From NCBI RefSeq assembly GCF_900182615.1, contig NZ_FXTE01000015.1, forward strand, positions 24,541-88,540: DNA of 64,000 nt, written 5' to 3'. The notes beneath the pieces are model-generated. The model was given only the letters and a program-made list of their open reading frames with translations. It had not been told where the DNA came from and did no database searches. Position numbers and translations under genes: made by a program. Positions within the stretch are counted from its first letter, which is position 1; each line of letters begins with the position of its first letter. The DNA comes from Ruegeria faecimaris. Lineage in GTDB: Bacteria > Pseudomonadota > Alphaproteobacteria > Rhodobacterales > Rhodobacteraceae. Below are positions 1 through 8,212 of this stretch, in pieces.

Positions 1-685
1 GGACACCAACACGGTCGGCGCCCCACACGTCAACAACTGCGTCCATGACCTCTTTCAGAAACCGTGCTCTGTTCTCGACAGGACCGCCGTATTCGTCTTC
101 ACGCTTGTTGGACTCGTCCCGCAGGAACTGATCGATGAGGTATCCGTTGGCTGCATGGACCTCGACACCGTCGAAACCGGCCTCCTTGGCGTTTTCCGCG
201 GCCCTCCGGTAGTCGGCAACAATGCCAGCAATTTCTTCGACGGCCAGAGCCCGCGGCTCAGATGTTTCGACGAACTGCTCACCATCAAAGGTCTTGGCCT
301 TAGCGCCGATCGCAGATGGCGCAACAGGGGCACCGCCATCCGGCTGTAAGCTTGTATGCGAAATCCGGCCCACATGCCAAAGCTGGATCACAATCTTGCC
401 ACCCTCAGCATGGACGGCCTCAGTCACTTTTCTCCAGCCGTCGATCTGCGTTTCGGAATAAATGCCAGGCGTCCAGGCATAGCCTTTGCCTTGGGGCGAG
501 ATTTGCGAAGCTTCCGTGATGATCAATCCAGCACCCGCCCGTTGCACGTAGTACTTGGTCTGCAATTCATGGACGCTGTCATCTTCGGCTCTTGCCCGGT
601 TGCGGGTCAGTGGCGCCATGACAACGCGGTTTTTCAGCTCGATTGCACCAGCTTTGATGCCGGAGAACAGTTTTTCATCAGCCAT
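1..685 (-). CDS. Old Yellow Enzyme family NADH:flavin oxidoreductase (partial, C-terminus outside window)
   Basis: Cytoplasmic FMN enzyme that reduces activated alkenes or nitro compounds with NAD(P)H (N-ethylmaleimide reductase/xenobiotic reductase class). The visible 228 residues form the N-terminal half of the TIM barrel: MAPLTRNR at 23-30 in the first strand, QLWHVGR at 101-107, the substrate-binding HAAN pair (H177, N180), and the DQFL...NKREDEYGG segment at 185-201 typical of the family. The ATG at 685 is preceded by an AGGA-type ribosome site. The gene runs off the left edge, so about 130 C-terminal residues are missing here. A TetR gene lies 122 bp upstream on the same strand with an operator palindrome in the gap, an arrangement like nemR-nemA. 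Family assignment is firm; substrate is unknown. Confidence 0.93.
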   Translation of the reverse strand, partial: MADEKLFSGIKAGAIELKNRVVMAPLTRNRARAEDDSVHELQTKYYVQRAGAGLIITEASQISPQGKGYAWTPGIYSETQIDGWRKVTEAVHAEGGKIVIQLWHVGRISHTSLQPDGGAPVAPSAIGAKAKTFDGEQFVETSEPRALAVEEIAGIVADYRRAAENAKEAGFDGVEVHAANGYLIDQFLRDESNKREDEYGGPVENRARFLKEVMDAVVDVWGADRVGV

Positions 686-721
686 TGCTGCTTCCTTCTT
701 TGGTAAACTTCGTTCAGATAT

Positions 722-743
722 TATTGGACCAATTAGTCCAATA
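722..743. promoter_or_regulatory. Operator palindrome upstream of the Old Yellow Enzyme gene
   Basis: A perfect inverted repeat has arms TATTGGAC (722-729) and GTCCAATA (736-743) around a 6-bp spacer. It lies 37 bp upstream of the ATG at 685, where a repressor would block transcription of the oxidoreductase. Size and symmetry fit a TetR-family dimer site, and a TetR gene is immediately upstream. Binding is inferred, not shown. Confidence 0.65.
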
Positions 744-807
744 TTAGGGTCACCGTCTCTTGTTTGAGTTTGTGTTACGTTTCATACCCTTATTTTTAGG
801 GGAGGCC

Positions 808-1404
808 TTATGGCGAAATCACCAACCGGGCTTGTTTCAGGGTTTGTGATATCTGATCCGCGGGAACACCCGCTTTGCGCAAGGCTAGTGTGCCGATTGC
901 AAGGGAGGCAAAGGCGCGTGCCTTGTTGAGTACCTGTCCCGGATCCGAAGGCTCAAGCGCTCTTGCAATAATCTCGTCAATACTCTCCAAATGCTGTCGC
1001 CCGAGAGCCGCCACTTCATTGTCATGCGGGGCAAGTTCCGTAAGGCAATTGATCAGCATGCAGCCGTCACGACCGCCTTGCGGGTTCGCCAAAGCTTCCA
1101 TAATCGCACCAACGGGGTCATTTCCGCCCGCATCTGCAACGTCACGCAGATTTTTCAAACCACGCCTTGAATAGTGCCTGAGGGCTTTGTGAAACAAAGT
1201 CTGCTTGTTGACGAACGTTCCATAGAAGCTGGACCGGCTCAAACCCATGGCCTTGGTCAGATCATCCACAGATGCGGCCTCGTAGCCCTTGTGCCAAAAA
1301 ACGCACAAGGCTTTTTCCAAAGCCTCAGCTTCGTCAAAGGCGCGAGGCCTACCCGGGCCTGCGGGTGATTTGATGTCGCCAACTGCGAGAGTTTCTTTGC
1401 TCAT
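808..1404 (-). CDS. TetR/AcrR family transcriptional regulator
   Basis: DNA-binding repressor of 198 residues with the TetR N-terminal helix-turn-helix: the segment SVDDLTKAMGLSRSSFYGTF (45-64) holds the recognition helix and the SSFYGTF signature. The C-terminal ligand-binding half contains two cysteines (C115, C120) near GRDGCMLINC, a feature also seen in electrophile-sensing TetR proteins next to oxidoreductases; a redox-sensing role is only a suggestion. I start it at the ATG at 1404 (MSKETL) because the 46 extra residues upstream do not look like TetR sequence, although no strong ribosome site precedes it. It is followed on the same strand by the Old Yellow Enzyme gene and probably represses it through the 722-743 palindrome. 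Confidence 0.88.
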   Translation of the reverse strand: MSKETLAVGDIKSPAGPGRPRAFDEAEALEKALCVFWHKGYEAASVDDLTKAMGLSRSSFYGTFVNKQTLFHKALRHYSRRGLKNLRDVADAGGNDPVGAIMEALANPQGGRDGCMLINCLTELAPHDNEVAALGRQHLESIDEIIARALEPSDPGQVLNKARAFASLAIGTLALRKAGVPADQISQTLKQARLVISP

Positions 1405-1974
1405 GAGCAAGATGTGGAATGGTTGGCCCAGAAATTCAAGGTGGCGGTAGGGAATTTTTGGAATGGTCAGTCCGTATTGTGACCAGAGAAAGGATTTTAG
1501 GTCCGTGGAAATGCAAAACCTCCCCGGCGCGCTTGGTGTCACGCTAATCTTAGGATCAGGACTGTTAGTCTTCTTGCGGGAGTGTCAGACGAAGAGGATC
1601 GTGTTCGTAGAAAAGAGAGGCCACGCTCGGTACTCGTTTCCAATACTTGACAGAGTGACTGGCGGCTTTGTCCAATACGTAGATGTTGATCACTCACAAA
1701 CCAGAGATTGGTTCGGTAGATCCATGGCCAATGCCCTCAAATTGTGAGGATTACTACCCCAATGAGTAACAAAGCCACGAATTCAGAACTGGTTTTATGA
1801 GCCTCAGTACGGCGGGCCGTTGTAAGCAAACCAACAATAATTTCAGCGCGCTAGGTTAAAATAGCGAGGTTAGCTGAAGTTTAATTCGCCCAATGTGAAC
1901 TTCTTAACTTTGGCTAGAACGATTTCTTGTCAGTATCGTTTCATGAGTTGTTAGTGAGTTCGGTGAGTAAGTAG
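1405..1974. other. Intergenic region without a supported gene
   Basis: About 570 bp upstream of the TetR gene. Short open frames exist on both strands but have no ribosome site, no recognisable family and no codon pattern resembling the neighbours. I see no clear terminator or repeat. Confidence 0.5.
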
Positions 1975-2394
1975 ATGTATTTGCATAGTTTCGAGGGACA
2001 TTGTAGCGCAGTCAATGACATCCGGATGGATGATTTTGCGCTTGAGTATCCGTTGTTGGACGATGCCGGCGTGCACGCACAATGGCAAAATGGCTCCTGG
2101 CAAATCACGCGGATAGCCGATATCTGGACAAGAACCGGGAAGGTACTTTCTTTGCCTTACAAAGGGGCCAACGCCTATCCATCTTTCCAGTTTGCTGAGG
2201 ATGGAACCCCGCTTCCTTTGATGGAAAAAGTGTTGAAAGCCCTGCCACGTGAAATGACGCCGTGGCAATGCGCGTTCTGGTTAACCTCACCCAAATTGGA
2301 ACTCGGAGGGGAAAGCCCGGCAATTCGCATTCAGACCGGCGATGACTGCATAGTCGATATCGCAGGCGAAGCTGGTTGTCTGATGGCAGCTTAG
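1975..2394 (+). CDS. Small protein with possible ParS/MbcA/Xre-type toxin-binding fold (antitoxin-like)
   Basis: 139-residue soluble protein. The C-terminal half reads YPSFQFAEDGTPLP (71-84), then a helical stretch and W..AFWL..P...LGGESP, a pattern that recalls the toxin-binding (DUF2384) domain of ParS/MbcA antitoxins, in which a FQF-dG motif and a tryptophan helix precede a P-x-L-x-G loop. The ATG at 1975 follows directly after an in-frame TAG, so the start cannot be further upstream at an ATG. No RES or other toxin gene is adjacent: downstream lies a decayed IS3 element, which may have removed a partner. Assignment to this fold is tentative; it may simply be an uncharacterised orphan. Confidence 0.55.
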   Translation: MYLHSFEGHCSAVNDIRMDDFALEYPLLDDAGVHAQWQNGSWQITRIADIWTRTGKVLSLPYKGANAYPSFQFAEDGTPLPLMEKVLKALPREMTPWQCAFWLTSPKLELGGESPAIRIQTGDDCIVDIAGEAGCLMAA

Positions 2395-2609
2395 TTTTAG
2401 CTTTTGGTCACTCATACGTCGTACAACATCTGGCAAATTCGTGACTCCCCTGCTTTTTCTGCCACCGGCAAGAAAAGCAAGATCAGGGCACTCAATGCAG
2501 CACTCTTTAGCGTACTTAACTGAGTGTCTGACGTCAGCGCCAATGGGACAGTTTAGGTTGATTTGATAAGAGAGGGTTTCTGGCTCATCGTAACCGCCAA
2601 GGAGTGGAG

Positions 2610-2984
2610 ATGGGAAAGAAACCCAGAACCAAGCAGAGCCACGGCGAGAAGGTTGTTAAAGACATCCGCCGCGCGACGCACAAACAGTATTCTGCCGAAG
2701 AGAAGATCAGGGTCGTTCTGGATGGCCTGAAGGGCGAGGACAGCATTGCAGAGCTATGTCGTCGCGAAGGCATTGCTCAGAGCCTGTATTTCAGCTGGTC
2801 CAAGGAGTTCCCGGAAGCCGGAAAGAAACGTTTGGCTGGCGACACGGCACGTGCTGCGACATCAACCGAGGTCAAGGATCTGCGCCGTGAGGCGCGCGAT
2901 CTGAAGGAGGTTGTTGTTGAACAGGCCCTTGAGCTGCGGCTTCTCAAAAAAAGCATGATCGCGGATGGGGACGACGACGAATGA
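2610..2984 (+). CDS. IS3-family transposase OrfA (of a decayed element)
   Basis: 124-residue helix-turn-helix protein of an IS3-family element. The segment YSAEEKIRVVLDGLKGEDSI followed by AELCRREGIAQSLYFSWSKEF is the usual HTH of this subgroup, and residues after 85 form the leucine-rich coiled coil that mediates OrfA/OrfAB interaction (DLKEVVVEQALELRLLKKS). The ATG at 2610 has GGAG six bases upstream. Its TGA overlaps the ATG of orfB (2981). Because orfB is broken the element cannot move by itself. The left tip may lie near 2543 (TGGGACAG...), which I could not pair with a right end. Confidence 0.8.
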   Translation: MGKKPRTKQSHGEKVVKDIRRATHKQYSAEEKIRVVLDGLKGEDSIAELCRREGIAQSLYFSWSKEFPEAGKKRLAGDTARAATSTEVKDLRREARDLKEVVVEQALELRLLKKSMIADGDDDE

Positions 2985-3260
2985 GATACCCCGCATCTGA
3001 GAAGCTGGAGATCATCCAGCTGGTCGAACAATCCCATCTGCCGACCAAACGCACTTTGGAAAAGCTGGGTATCCCGAAGACTACATTCTAACGCTGGTAC
3101 GACCAATATCTTTCCGGTGGTCCTGAGGCGCTTGAAGACCGCTGCCCCCGGCCGTCACGGGTCTGGAACCGCATTCCCACGCCAGTGCGCGAGAAGATCA
3201 GGGATCTGGCCCTGAAGGAAAGTGAGCTTTCCCCGCGTGAGTTGGCTGTTCGCTTCGACG
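2981..3260 (+). pseudogene. IS3-family transposase OrfB remnant (frameshift, internal stop, 3' truncation)
   Basis: The start overlaps the orfA stop (ATGA). The first 27 codons read as OrfB (MRYPASEKLEIIQLVEQS...), then one extra base in the A-run at about 3060-3064 shifts the frame. In the shifted frame the homology continues (KLGIPKTTF) into a TAA at 3090-3092 where a tyrosine codon is usual, then RWYDQYLSGGPEALEDR and SELSPRELAVRF until about 3258, where recognisable sequence stops. The whole DDE integrase core is absent. This is a dead IS remnant with at least three lesions. Confidence 0.8.
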
Positions 3261-3506
3261 GGCCGCGCTGCACCATTCCGATAGAAGGGTGAATGTCCGG
3301 TAAGGGCCGAAACACCAGTTCGGCAGATTGCCACGAACCGCAGAAAAGTCCGCATCTCGGAAACTGCAAAGACTAGTTTTGGATGTCCGCTTCGGGCTAG
3401 TAGCGGCTATCCGAAAATCTTCCCCGGTACTACGATTATGCTGCGAAACCAGCCAAGAATGAGACCCGAAGATATCGAACCTCAAACCAAAAAAGTTGTA
3501 GGTTAA

Positions 3507-3683
3507 TGCGCCCAATGTTTTGGGCGAGTTGCAAAGCTATGGGCGCACCAACAAAAATTGTAGGGACGCGCATAACGCTGCGCTTCTGCTATTGATTTCA
3601 ATCATTAAATTCAGATGTTCTTGCCCATAACTTTGCGTGGTATTTGCGCATAATTTTGCACGATTTACCCAAAAGTTTGCACA
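3507..3683. repeat. Iteron-bearing intergenic repeat, copy A
   Basis: Diverged copy of the element at 43557-43753, in the same orientation. It starts with the palindrome CGCCCAA-TGTT-TTGGGCG (3509-3526), continues with an inverted unit GCAAAGCTATGGGCGCA (about 3531-3547), a core ACAAAAATTGTAGGGACG (3551-3568), then units of the form TTGCsCATAAsTTTGC at about 3568, 3621, 3644 and 3665, the last three 23 and 21 bp apart. Units point in opposite directions on the two sides of the core. Such spaced binding-site arrays occur at ends of Mu/Tn7/IS21-type transposons and at replication or partition sites; which applies is not known. Confidence 0.7.
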
Positions 3684-3703
3684 CCCTCCCTATCTGTGTC
3701 CAA

Positions 3704-4345
3704 CTACATCCTTCCGAAAGCCTCTTTGAGTTCTGCGACTTGTTCTACATCCAACATCCGGTTTGACATACCCTGCAGTGCCACGAGCAGCTTGGCTGTT
3801 TCTTCCAACTCTTCCGCTGCACAGACTGCTGAAAAGAGATCCTTTCCTGATACGACGGGACCGTGGTTGGCCAGCAGAACAGCACTATACTTGCCGCCCA
3901 GTTCGCGGATCAAATCACCGGATTTTGGATCACCCGGCTTAATGTATGGAACCAGTTTAACCGTGCCTACGCGCATGACCACGTATGGTGTAAGCGGCGG
4001 AATACAGTCATTGGGATCGGTGTCTTCCAGACACGACAGCGCGGTCGCCCAAGTCGAGTGCAGATGAACCACGGCGCCCACTTCAGGTCGCGTCTCATAG
4101 AAGGCTTGGTGCAGAAAGATCTCCTTGGTCGGCTTGTCACCGGACAGGTGGTTGCCATCCAAATCAATCTTGGCAATTCGCTCGGGGTCAACATTGCCCA
4201 AAGTCGAATTCGTTGGCGTCATGAGAATCCCGTCCGGTAAACGCGCAGAGACATTGCCCGCAGTGCCAACGGAAAAGCCACGCACAAACAGCGAGGCGCA
4301 CAGCTCGGACATCTGCCTTCGCAGTGCCTGTTCTTCAGAACTCAT
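3704..4345 (-). CDS. otnC: 3-oxo-tetronate 4-phosphate decarboxylase (class II aldolase/adducin family)
   Basis: Metal-dependent enzyme that decarboxylates 3-oxo-tetronate 4-phosphate, feeding dihydroxyacetone phosphate to central metabolism. At 213 residues it has the normal family length. Class II aldolase features are all visible: GTAGNVSAR (27-35), TPTNSTLG (43-50), acidic E75, the metal-binding H94 and H96 in HLHS and the third histidine H161 in ANHGP. The start codon overlaps the stop of otnK (ATGA, 4342-4345), so the two are translationally coupled, as expected for enzymes of consecutive steps. It is the last gene of a minus-strand operon that includes a TTT transporter. Fuculose-phosphate aldolase is the alternative family member, but coupling to an otnK-type kinase favours OtnC. 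Confidence 0.88.
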   Translation of the reverse strand: MSSEEQALRRQMSELCASLFVRGFSVGTAGNVSARLPDGILMTPTNSTLGNVDPERIAKIDLDGNHLSGDKPTKEIFLHQAFYETRPEVGAVVHLHSTWATALSCLEDTDPNDCIPPLTPYVVMRVGTVKLVPYIKPGDPKSGDLIRELGGKYSAVLLANHGPVVSGKDLFSAVCAAEELEETAKLLVALQGMSNRMLDVEQVAELKEAFGRM

Positions 4346-5619
4346 TTGCCTGCCTCCATCATTCTCAGTGCCTTCGAGAAGAAATCTGGAGCGCCAAAGT
4401 TGCCGGATTTCAAAGCCATTGTAATGGGTTCAGTTTTTCCAACGCTCAGGACAGGTACGCCCGGGTCAATCTCTGGCCCGATTGACATAGCCGGTGACCC
4501 CAGTGCCTCAGAGACAGCCTGGGCGACAGCTCCCGACGTCTCACCTCCAGCTACAACCAACCGCTTGTAGCCCTTTTGGACAAGTTCTCGCGCGGTATCT
4601 TCAAAGAGATTGTCCAGCTTTTCCGCTACGGCTTCCTGACCAAACTGACCTTGGATCGCACGCACATCATCCGGGCTCCCCGATGAATACGCGAGCGGCG
4701 CCTGACCCGAATGCTCTTCAAAGAAATCCAGAAGCGTTTGCGTGGTCACATCCCCGAACATAACACCTGAAACATCAATTGCGAAAGTCGGATGGGACTT
4801 CGCGTGAATTTCAATCTGCCTGCGGGTCGCACCTGAACAAGAACCCGCAAGGATCGCGGCAGGCCCTGCGATACCAGTGAACACAGTGCCAGCACTTTTG
4901 GATGAAGTCTCTCTCAGGAAGTTTCTTGGTAGTCCCAGTGCTATACCCGATCCCCCAGTAATGAGCTTGGCATCCTTTAGAGCTTCTCCCCAGGCCAACA
5001 AATCTTCATCCGAAATCGCATCGCCAATTACAAATCGTTCGCCGGCCTTCTGCAAAGCATCAGCAATCGCCTCTGATCCTTGCTCCACGGCGTCAATTGA
5101 CACCAACCCGACCGCTTCTTGGGTCTGATACTGCAACCATCGCCTGATGTTAGCATCCGTCATCGGAGTAAGAGGGTGATTTTCCATCCCAGACTCGTGC
5201 AACAGCTTACCGAGCACAAATAGGTGACCGTGATAGACGGTGCGCCCGGTTGTCGGAAAGGCCGGGCAGAAAACCACCTTTTGCGCGTCCAGCTCGTCGG
5301 CAAGCGCTTTCGCAACTGGGCCGATATTTCCTTTCGTCGTGGAATCGAAGGTCGAACAATACTTGAAGATGAACTGCTGGCATCCTTGATCCGCGAGCCA
5401 CCGCAAAGCACTCAGACTGTCTGCAATGGCTTCTTCAACCGGTGCAGTGCGGCTTTTGAGTGAGATCACACCCGCTTCGATCTCTTCGTCGACCGGGATA
5501 TTAGGAACACCCGGAAACTGCGCGGTTCGTATCCCACCTTCTGGCTCCATGCCCTTCGCCAAGGTGTTCGCAATATCACTCGCACCAGTAAAATCATCCG
5601 CTATGACACCAATTTTCAT
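4342..5619 (-). CDS. otnK: 3-oxo-tetronate kinase (four-carbon acid sugar kinase family)
   Basis: ATP-dependent kinase phosphorylating 3-oxo-tetronate at the 4-hydroxyl, the step before OtnC. The 425 residues carry the family N-terminal domain MKIGVIADDFTGASDIANTL, the substrate-side motif YCSTFDSTTKGNIGP (87-101), CPAFPTTGRTVYHGHLFV (118-135), and the C-terminal nucleotide-binding glycine loop VVAGGETSGAVAQA near residue 370. Start and stop overlap neighbours by four bases (ATGA at 5616-5619 with the MBL gene, and 4342-4345 with otnC), showing one coupled transcript. Annotators formerly called such proteins DUF1537. Kinase assignment is secure; the exact stereochemistry of the tetronate is not readable from sequence. 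Confidence 0.92.
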   Translation of the reverse strand: MKIGVIADDFTGASDIANTLAKGMEPEGGIRTAQFPGVPNIPVDEEIEAGVISLKSRTAPVEEAIADSLSALRWLADQGCQQFIFKYCSTFDSTTKGNIGPVAKALADELDAQKVVFCPAFPTTGRTVYHGHLFVLGKLLHESGMENHPLTPMTDANIRRWLQYQTQEAVGLVSIDAVEQGSEAIADALQKAGERFVIGDAISDEDLLAWGEALKDAKLITGGSGIALGLPRNFLRETSSKSAGTVFTGIAGPAAILAGSCSGATRRQIEIHAKSHPTFAIDVSGVMFGDVTTQTLLDFFEEHSGQAPLAYSSGSPDDVRAIQGQFGQEAVAEKLDNLFEDTARELVQKGYKRLVVAGGETSGAVAQAVSEALGSPAMSIGPEIDPGVPVLSVGKTEPITMALKSGNFGAPDFFSKALRMMEAGK

Positions 5620-6413
5620 AGTTCGATGTCCCTCGTCGGCCCTGGGTCTAGCCTATAGATATGCGGCGCTGCACCGACTGGAAAAACCTCACGCACAAGT
5701 GGATCATGGCCGGGCACGATAAGTCGAGGATGCGAGGCCAACCTCTCGAGTGTCTCGAAACCATCCATCATGTCCTGTAGGTCGACGACAATGGGAAAGG
5801 CTTTGCGCGCCATGAAATTCTCATAGTAATGCGAGGCATCAGAGGCGAGCACCATCCACCCGGCTTCCGTCCTTACGCGAACGCATTGCAACCCTCGCGA
5901 ATGCCCACCAATGCAGTGCACCGTGACCCCATCTATAATCTCGGCTTCTCCATCGTAGAACACGACGTTCCCTGAATAGAGACGCTTTACGACCTCGCAA
6001 ATATGGCTAGCCGTGAAAGGTGCGCGCAGATGGTCGTGGCACATGCAGGGGCCTGTGGCGAAGGCCATCTCCGCCGATTGCATATGCAACTTCGCGTTCG
6101 GGAACATATGCAGCCCCCCCGCGTGATCATAATGAAGATGGGTCACGATAACCTCGGTTACCGCTTCCGGTGAAATGCCTAGGGGCCGCAGAGCCTCGCG
6201 AGGATCCATCGCAATGGGACGACCACGGGCGGCGGCCTCATCGGAGTCGTAGCCAGTATCGACCAGAATGACTTTGTTGCCGCGTTTGAGCACCCAAACG
6301 AAGTAATCCATCGCATGAGGCGCGCTGTGATTATCATCGATGATGAAACTATCTGCTCGCGTCCGCGCATTTCGATCCGCGTATTTCACGGCGTGGATTT
6401 CCCAATCGTTCAT
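5616..6413 (-). CDS. MBL-fold metallo-hydrolase (AHL-lactonase-like)
   Basis: 265-residue metallo-beta-lactamase-fold hydrolase with the complete dinuclear zinc set: HLHYDH (92-97), H171 in GGHS, D192 in SDASHYY and H236 in PGHD. The SDASHYYEN segment and overall length resemble N-acyl-homoserine lactonases of the AttM/AiiA type. In this operon, between a small monooxygenase and otnK, a more likely job is opening a sugar lactone (for example a tetronolactone) so that the acid can enter the kinase pathway. That is inference from position. It overlaps both neighbours by four bases (ATGA). No signal peptide, so cytoplasmic. Confidence 0.85.
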   Translation of the reverse strand: MNDWEIHAVKYADRNARTRADSFIIDDNHSAPHAMDYFVWVLKRGNKVILVDTGYDSDEAAARGRPIAMDPREALRPLGISPEAVTEVIVTHLHYDHAGGLHMFPNAKLHMQSAEMAFATGPCMCHDHLRAPFTASHICEVVKRLYSGNVVFYDGEAEIIDGVTVHCIGGHSRGLQCVRVRTEAGWMVLASDASHYYENFMARKAFPIVVDLQDMMDGFETLERLASHPRLIVPGHDPLVREVFPVGAAPHIYRLDPGPTRDIEL

Positions 6414-6697
6414 CGGATGACCTCGGAGTACTGGTGAACTACCTTGGTAGCGATCATATCAGCCACTGCCGTATCGAAGGCCTGAAAATGCGCGCTTTCC
6501 AGGTGGGCGGAGAACGCAGCGCTGTCATCATAAACCTCATAGAGAAAAACTGTATCGGGATTGCCGCCGAGGCAAACGTCAAACTGCTGGCATCCGGCTT
6601 CTTCACACAAAGAGGTCGAAGCGTTTTCGACCATCAGCGGCAAAAAGGTGTCTCTCGTACCGGGCTTGAGAGTGAAGGTGACAGTAACCACAAACAT
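6410..6697 (-). CDS. ABM-domain protein (putative quinol monooxygenase/small dimeric ferredoxin-like protein)
   Basis: 95-residue protein with the ABM fold signature: beta strand MFVVTVTFTLKPG, then CLGGNPDTVFLYEVYDDSAAFSAHL and SAHFQAF, matching the dimeric alpha+beta barrel of YgiN-type quinol monooxygenases and related catabolic helper proteins. Length is typical. It shares one base with the stop of the TctA gene upstream (TGATG, 6695-6699) and four with the MBL gene downstream, so it is a constitutive member of the transporter-catabolic operon. Substrate unknown; in such operons ABM proteins may act as isomerases or simple binding proteins instead of oxygenases. Confidence 0.8.
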   Translation of the reverse strand: MFVVTVTFTLKPGTRDTFLPLMVENASTSLCEEAGCQQFDVCLGGNPDTVFLYEVYDDSAAFSAHLESAHFQAFDTAVADMIATKVVHQYSEVIR

Positions 6698-8208
6698 CAG
6701 ACGGAAAATCCTTTCAGACGTGAGAAAGCGCGCTTCGCAACGGGCAGTTGGCTGAGGATCAGGCCAATGTTGAGCACCAGCAGAATGGCCGCACCCGGGC
6801 GTGAAAAGAAGACCGAAAGATCCCCGTCCGACAAGAACAGCGACCGGCGGAAGGTTTCGTCAAACAGGCTGCCCAGAATAACCCCGATAACCAATGGCGC
6901 GATTGGGTATTTCATCAGGTTCATGAAATAGGCAACGGCGCCGACGCCAAGCATCAGGTAAAGATCATTGATGCCACCACCGACGCTGAAAGACCCAATT
7001 GTTGTTAGAACCATCACAACCGGCAAGAAGATAGTCTGCGGGATGGCGAGTATTCTGATGAAAACCCGAGCAGTGAACAGGCCCATCAGGAACATTGTTA
7101 GGGAGGCCAAAACAAGTATTGCAACCACGCGCAGAATGATCTCGGGGTCTATCGTCGGACCTGGGATCACGTTGTTGATCTTGAAAGCCCCCATCAAAGC
7201 CGCGGCGGGTGGTGAACCGGGAATGCCCAACACCAAAAGCGGGATTAGTGCGCCCCCAATGCAGGCGTTGTTTGCCGTTTCAGAGCACAGCAGACCTTCC
7301 AATGACCCTTTTCCAAACTTATCGCCCTCAGCAGATACGGTCTTACCGACACCGTAGCTGACCCAACCGGCGACATCTTCGCCGACGCCGGGAAGTGCTC
7401 CTACCCCTGTCCCGATCACCCCTGACCGGCCAATGGTGGGCAGGTAGCGTCGGATGGAGCGTAGATTCGGAAGGATGCGACCTTTCAGGGCCAGAGCTTT
7501 CCCGGCCTCAACGTGCCTTAAACCGTCGATGATTTGGGGAATGGCAAATGCCCCCATCAAAACCGGCACGACCTGAAACCCGCTCATCAAGTAAGACCAG
7601 CCGAAGGTATAGCGCGGTTCAGACAACAGAGGGTCAAGCCCCACCATGGACATCGCAAGGCCGATCAGACCGGCGATCCATCCCTTGATCACCAGGTCTT
7701 CGCTCATCAAAGTGCCAGAAAGCAGAATGCCGAACAGGGCAAGCAGTGCTTTCTCCGGGCTTGCGATGTTTTTTGAAACCAAAAGCAACGCCCAGACAAA
7801 GATCAAAAGCGTGATGGTCCCGATAACTGTACCAATGAAACTGGCCGTTGTGGTCAGCCCTAGTGCTTCGCCCCCTCGACCCGCTTTAGCCAGAGGGTAT
7901 CCATCCATGGCCGTCGCCGCACTGGCCGCCGTGCCCGGAATGTTCAGCAGGATTGACGGATAAGAGCCACCGTAAATCGCGCCGACATAGGCCCCGAGCA
8001 AAGCGATCAGCGAATAGTCCAATGGGATCTTGTTGCCGAAGAAACCCGTCAGGATCGTCACTGCCAGCGTTGCGGTCAGGCCGGGCAATGCGCCAAACGT
8101 TATACCCAGGAACACGGATGCAATCAAATACAGATAGGTCAGCGGGTCTACTGCCAGGCCCACGAATGTGGTCCCAAATCCAGCCAGTTGCGAAAGGATA
8201 AAGTCCAT
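6697..8208 (-). CDS. Tripartite tricarboxylate transporter large permease, TctA family
   Basis: Inner-membrane subunit of a TTT secondary transporter that moves a carboxylate captured by the periplasmic TctC protein. At 503 residues it has the standard length and around a dozen hydrophobic segments. Family motifs include GITFGALPGLT (35-45), AIYGGSYPSILLNIPGT (77-93), DGYPLAKAG (102-110), and a second-half repeat GALPGVGEDVAGWVSYG followed later by LLVLGIPGSPPAAALMGA. The TctB gene ends four bases upstream. Position with otnK/otnC suggests a tetronate or related sugar acid as cargo, which is inference. Confidence 0.93.
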   Translation of the reverse strand: MDFILSQLAGFGTTFVGLAVDPLTYLYLIASVFLGITFGALPGLTATLAVTILTGFFGNKIPLDYSLIALLGAYVGAIYGGSYPSILLNIPGTAASAATAMDGYPLAKAGRGGEALGLTTTASFIGTVIGTITLLIFVWALLLVSKNIASPEKALLALFGILLSGTLMSEDLVIKGWIAGLIGLAMSMVGLDPLLSEPRYTFGWSYLMSGFQVVPVLMGAFAIPQIIDGLRHVEAGKALALKGRILPNLRSIRRYLPTIGRSGVIGTGVGALPGVGEDVAGWVSYGVGKTVSAEGDKFGKGSLEGLLCSETANNACIGGALIPLLVLGIPGSPPAAALMGAFKINNVIPGPTIDPEIILRVVAILVLASLTMFLMGLFTARVFIRILAIPQTIFLPVVMVLTTIGSFSVGGGINDLYLMLGVGAVAYFMNLMKYPIAPLVIGVILGSLFDETFRRSLFLSDGDLSVFFSRPGAAILLVLNIGLILSQLPVAKRAFSRLKGFSV

Positions 8209-8212
8209 CCGG

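Noticed and set aside
1463..1747. Open frame of 94 codons upstream of the TetR gene
   Set aside because: Overlaps the 5' part of the TetR locus, lacks a ribosome site and family resemblance.
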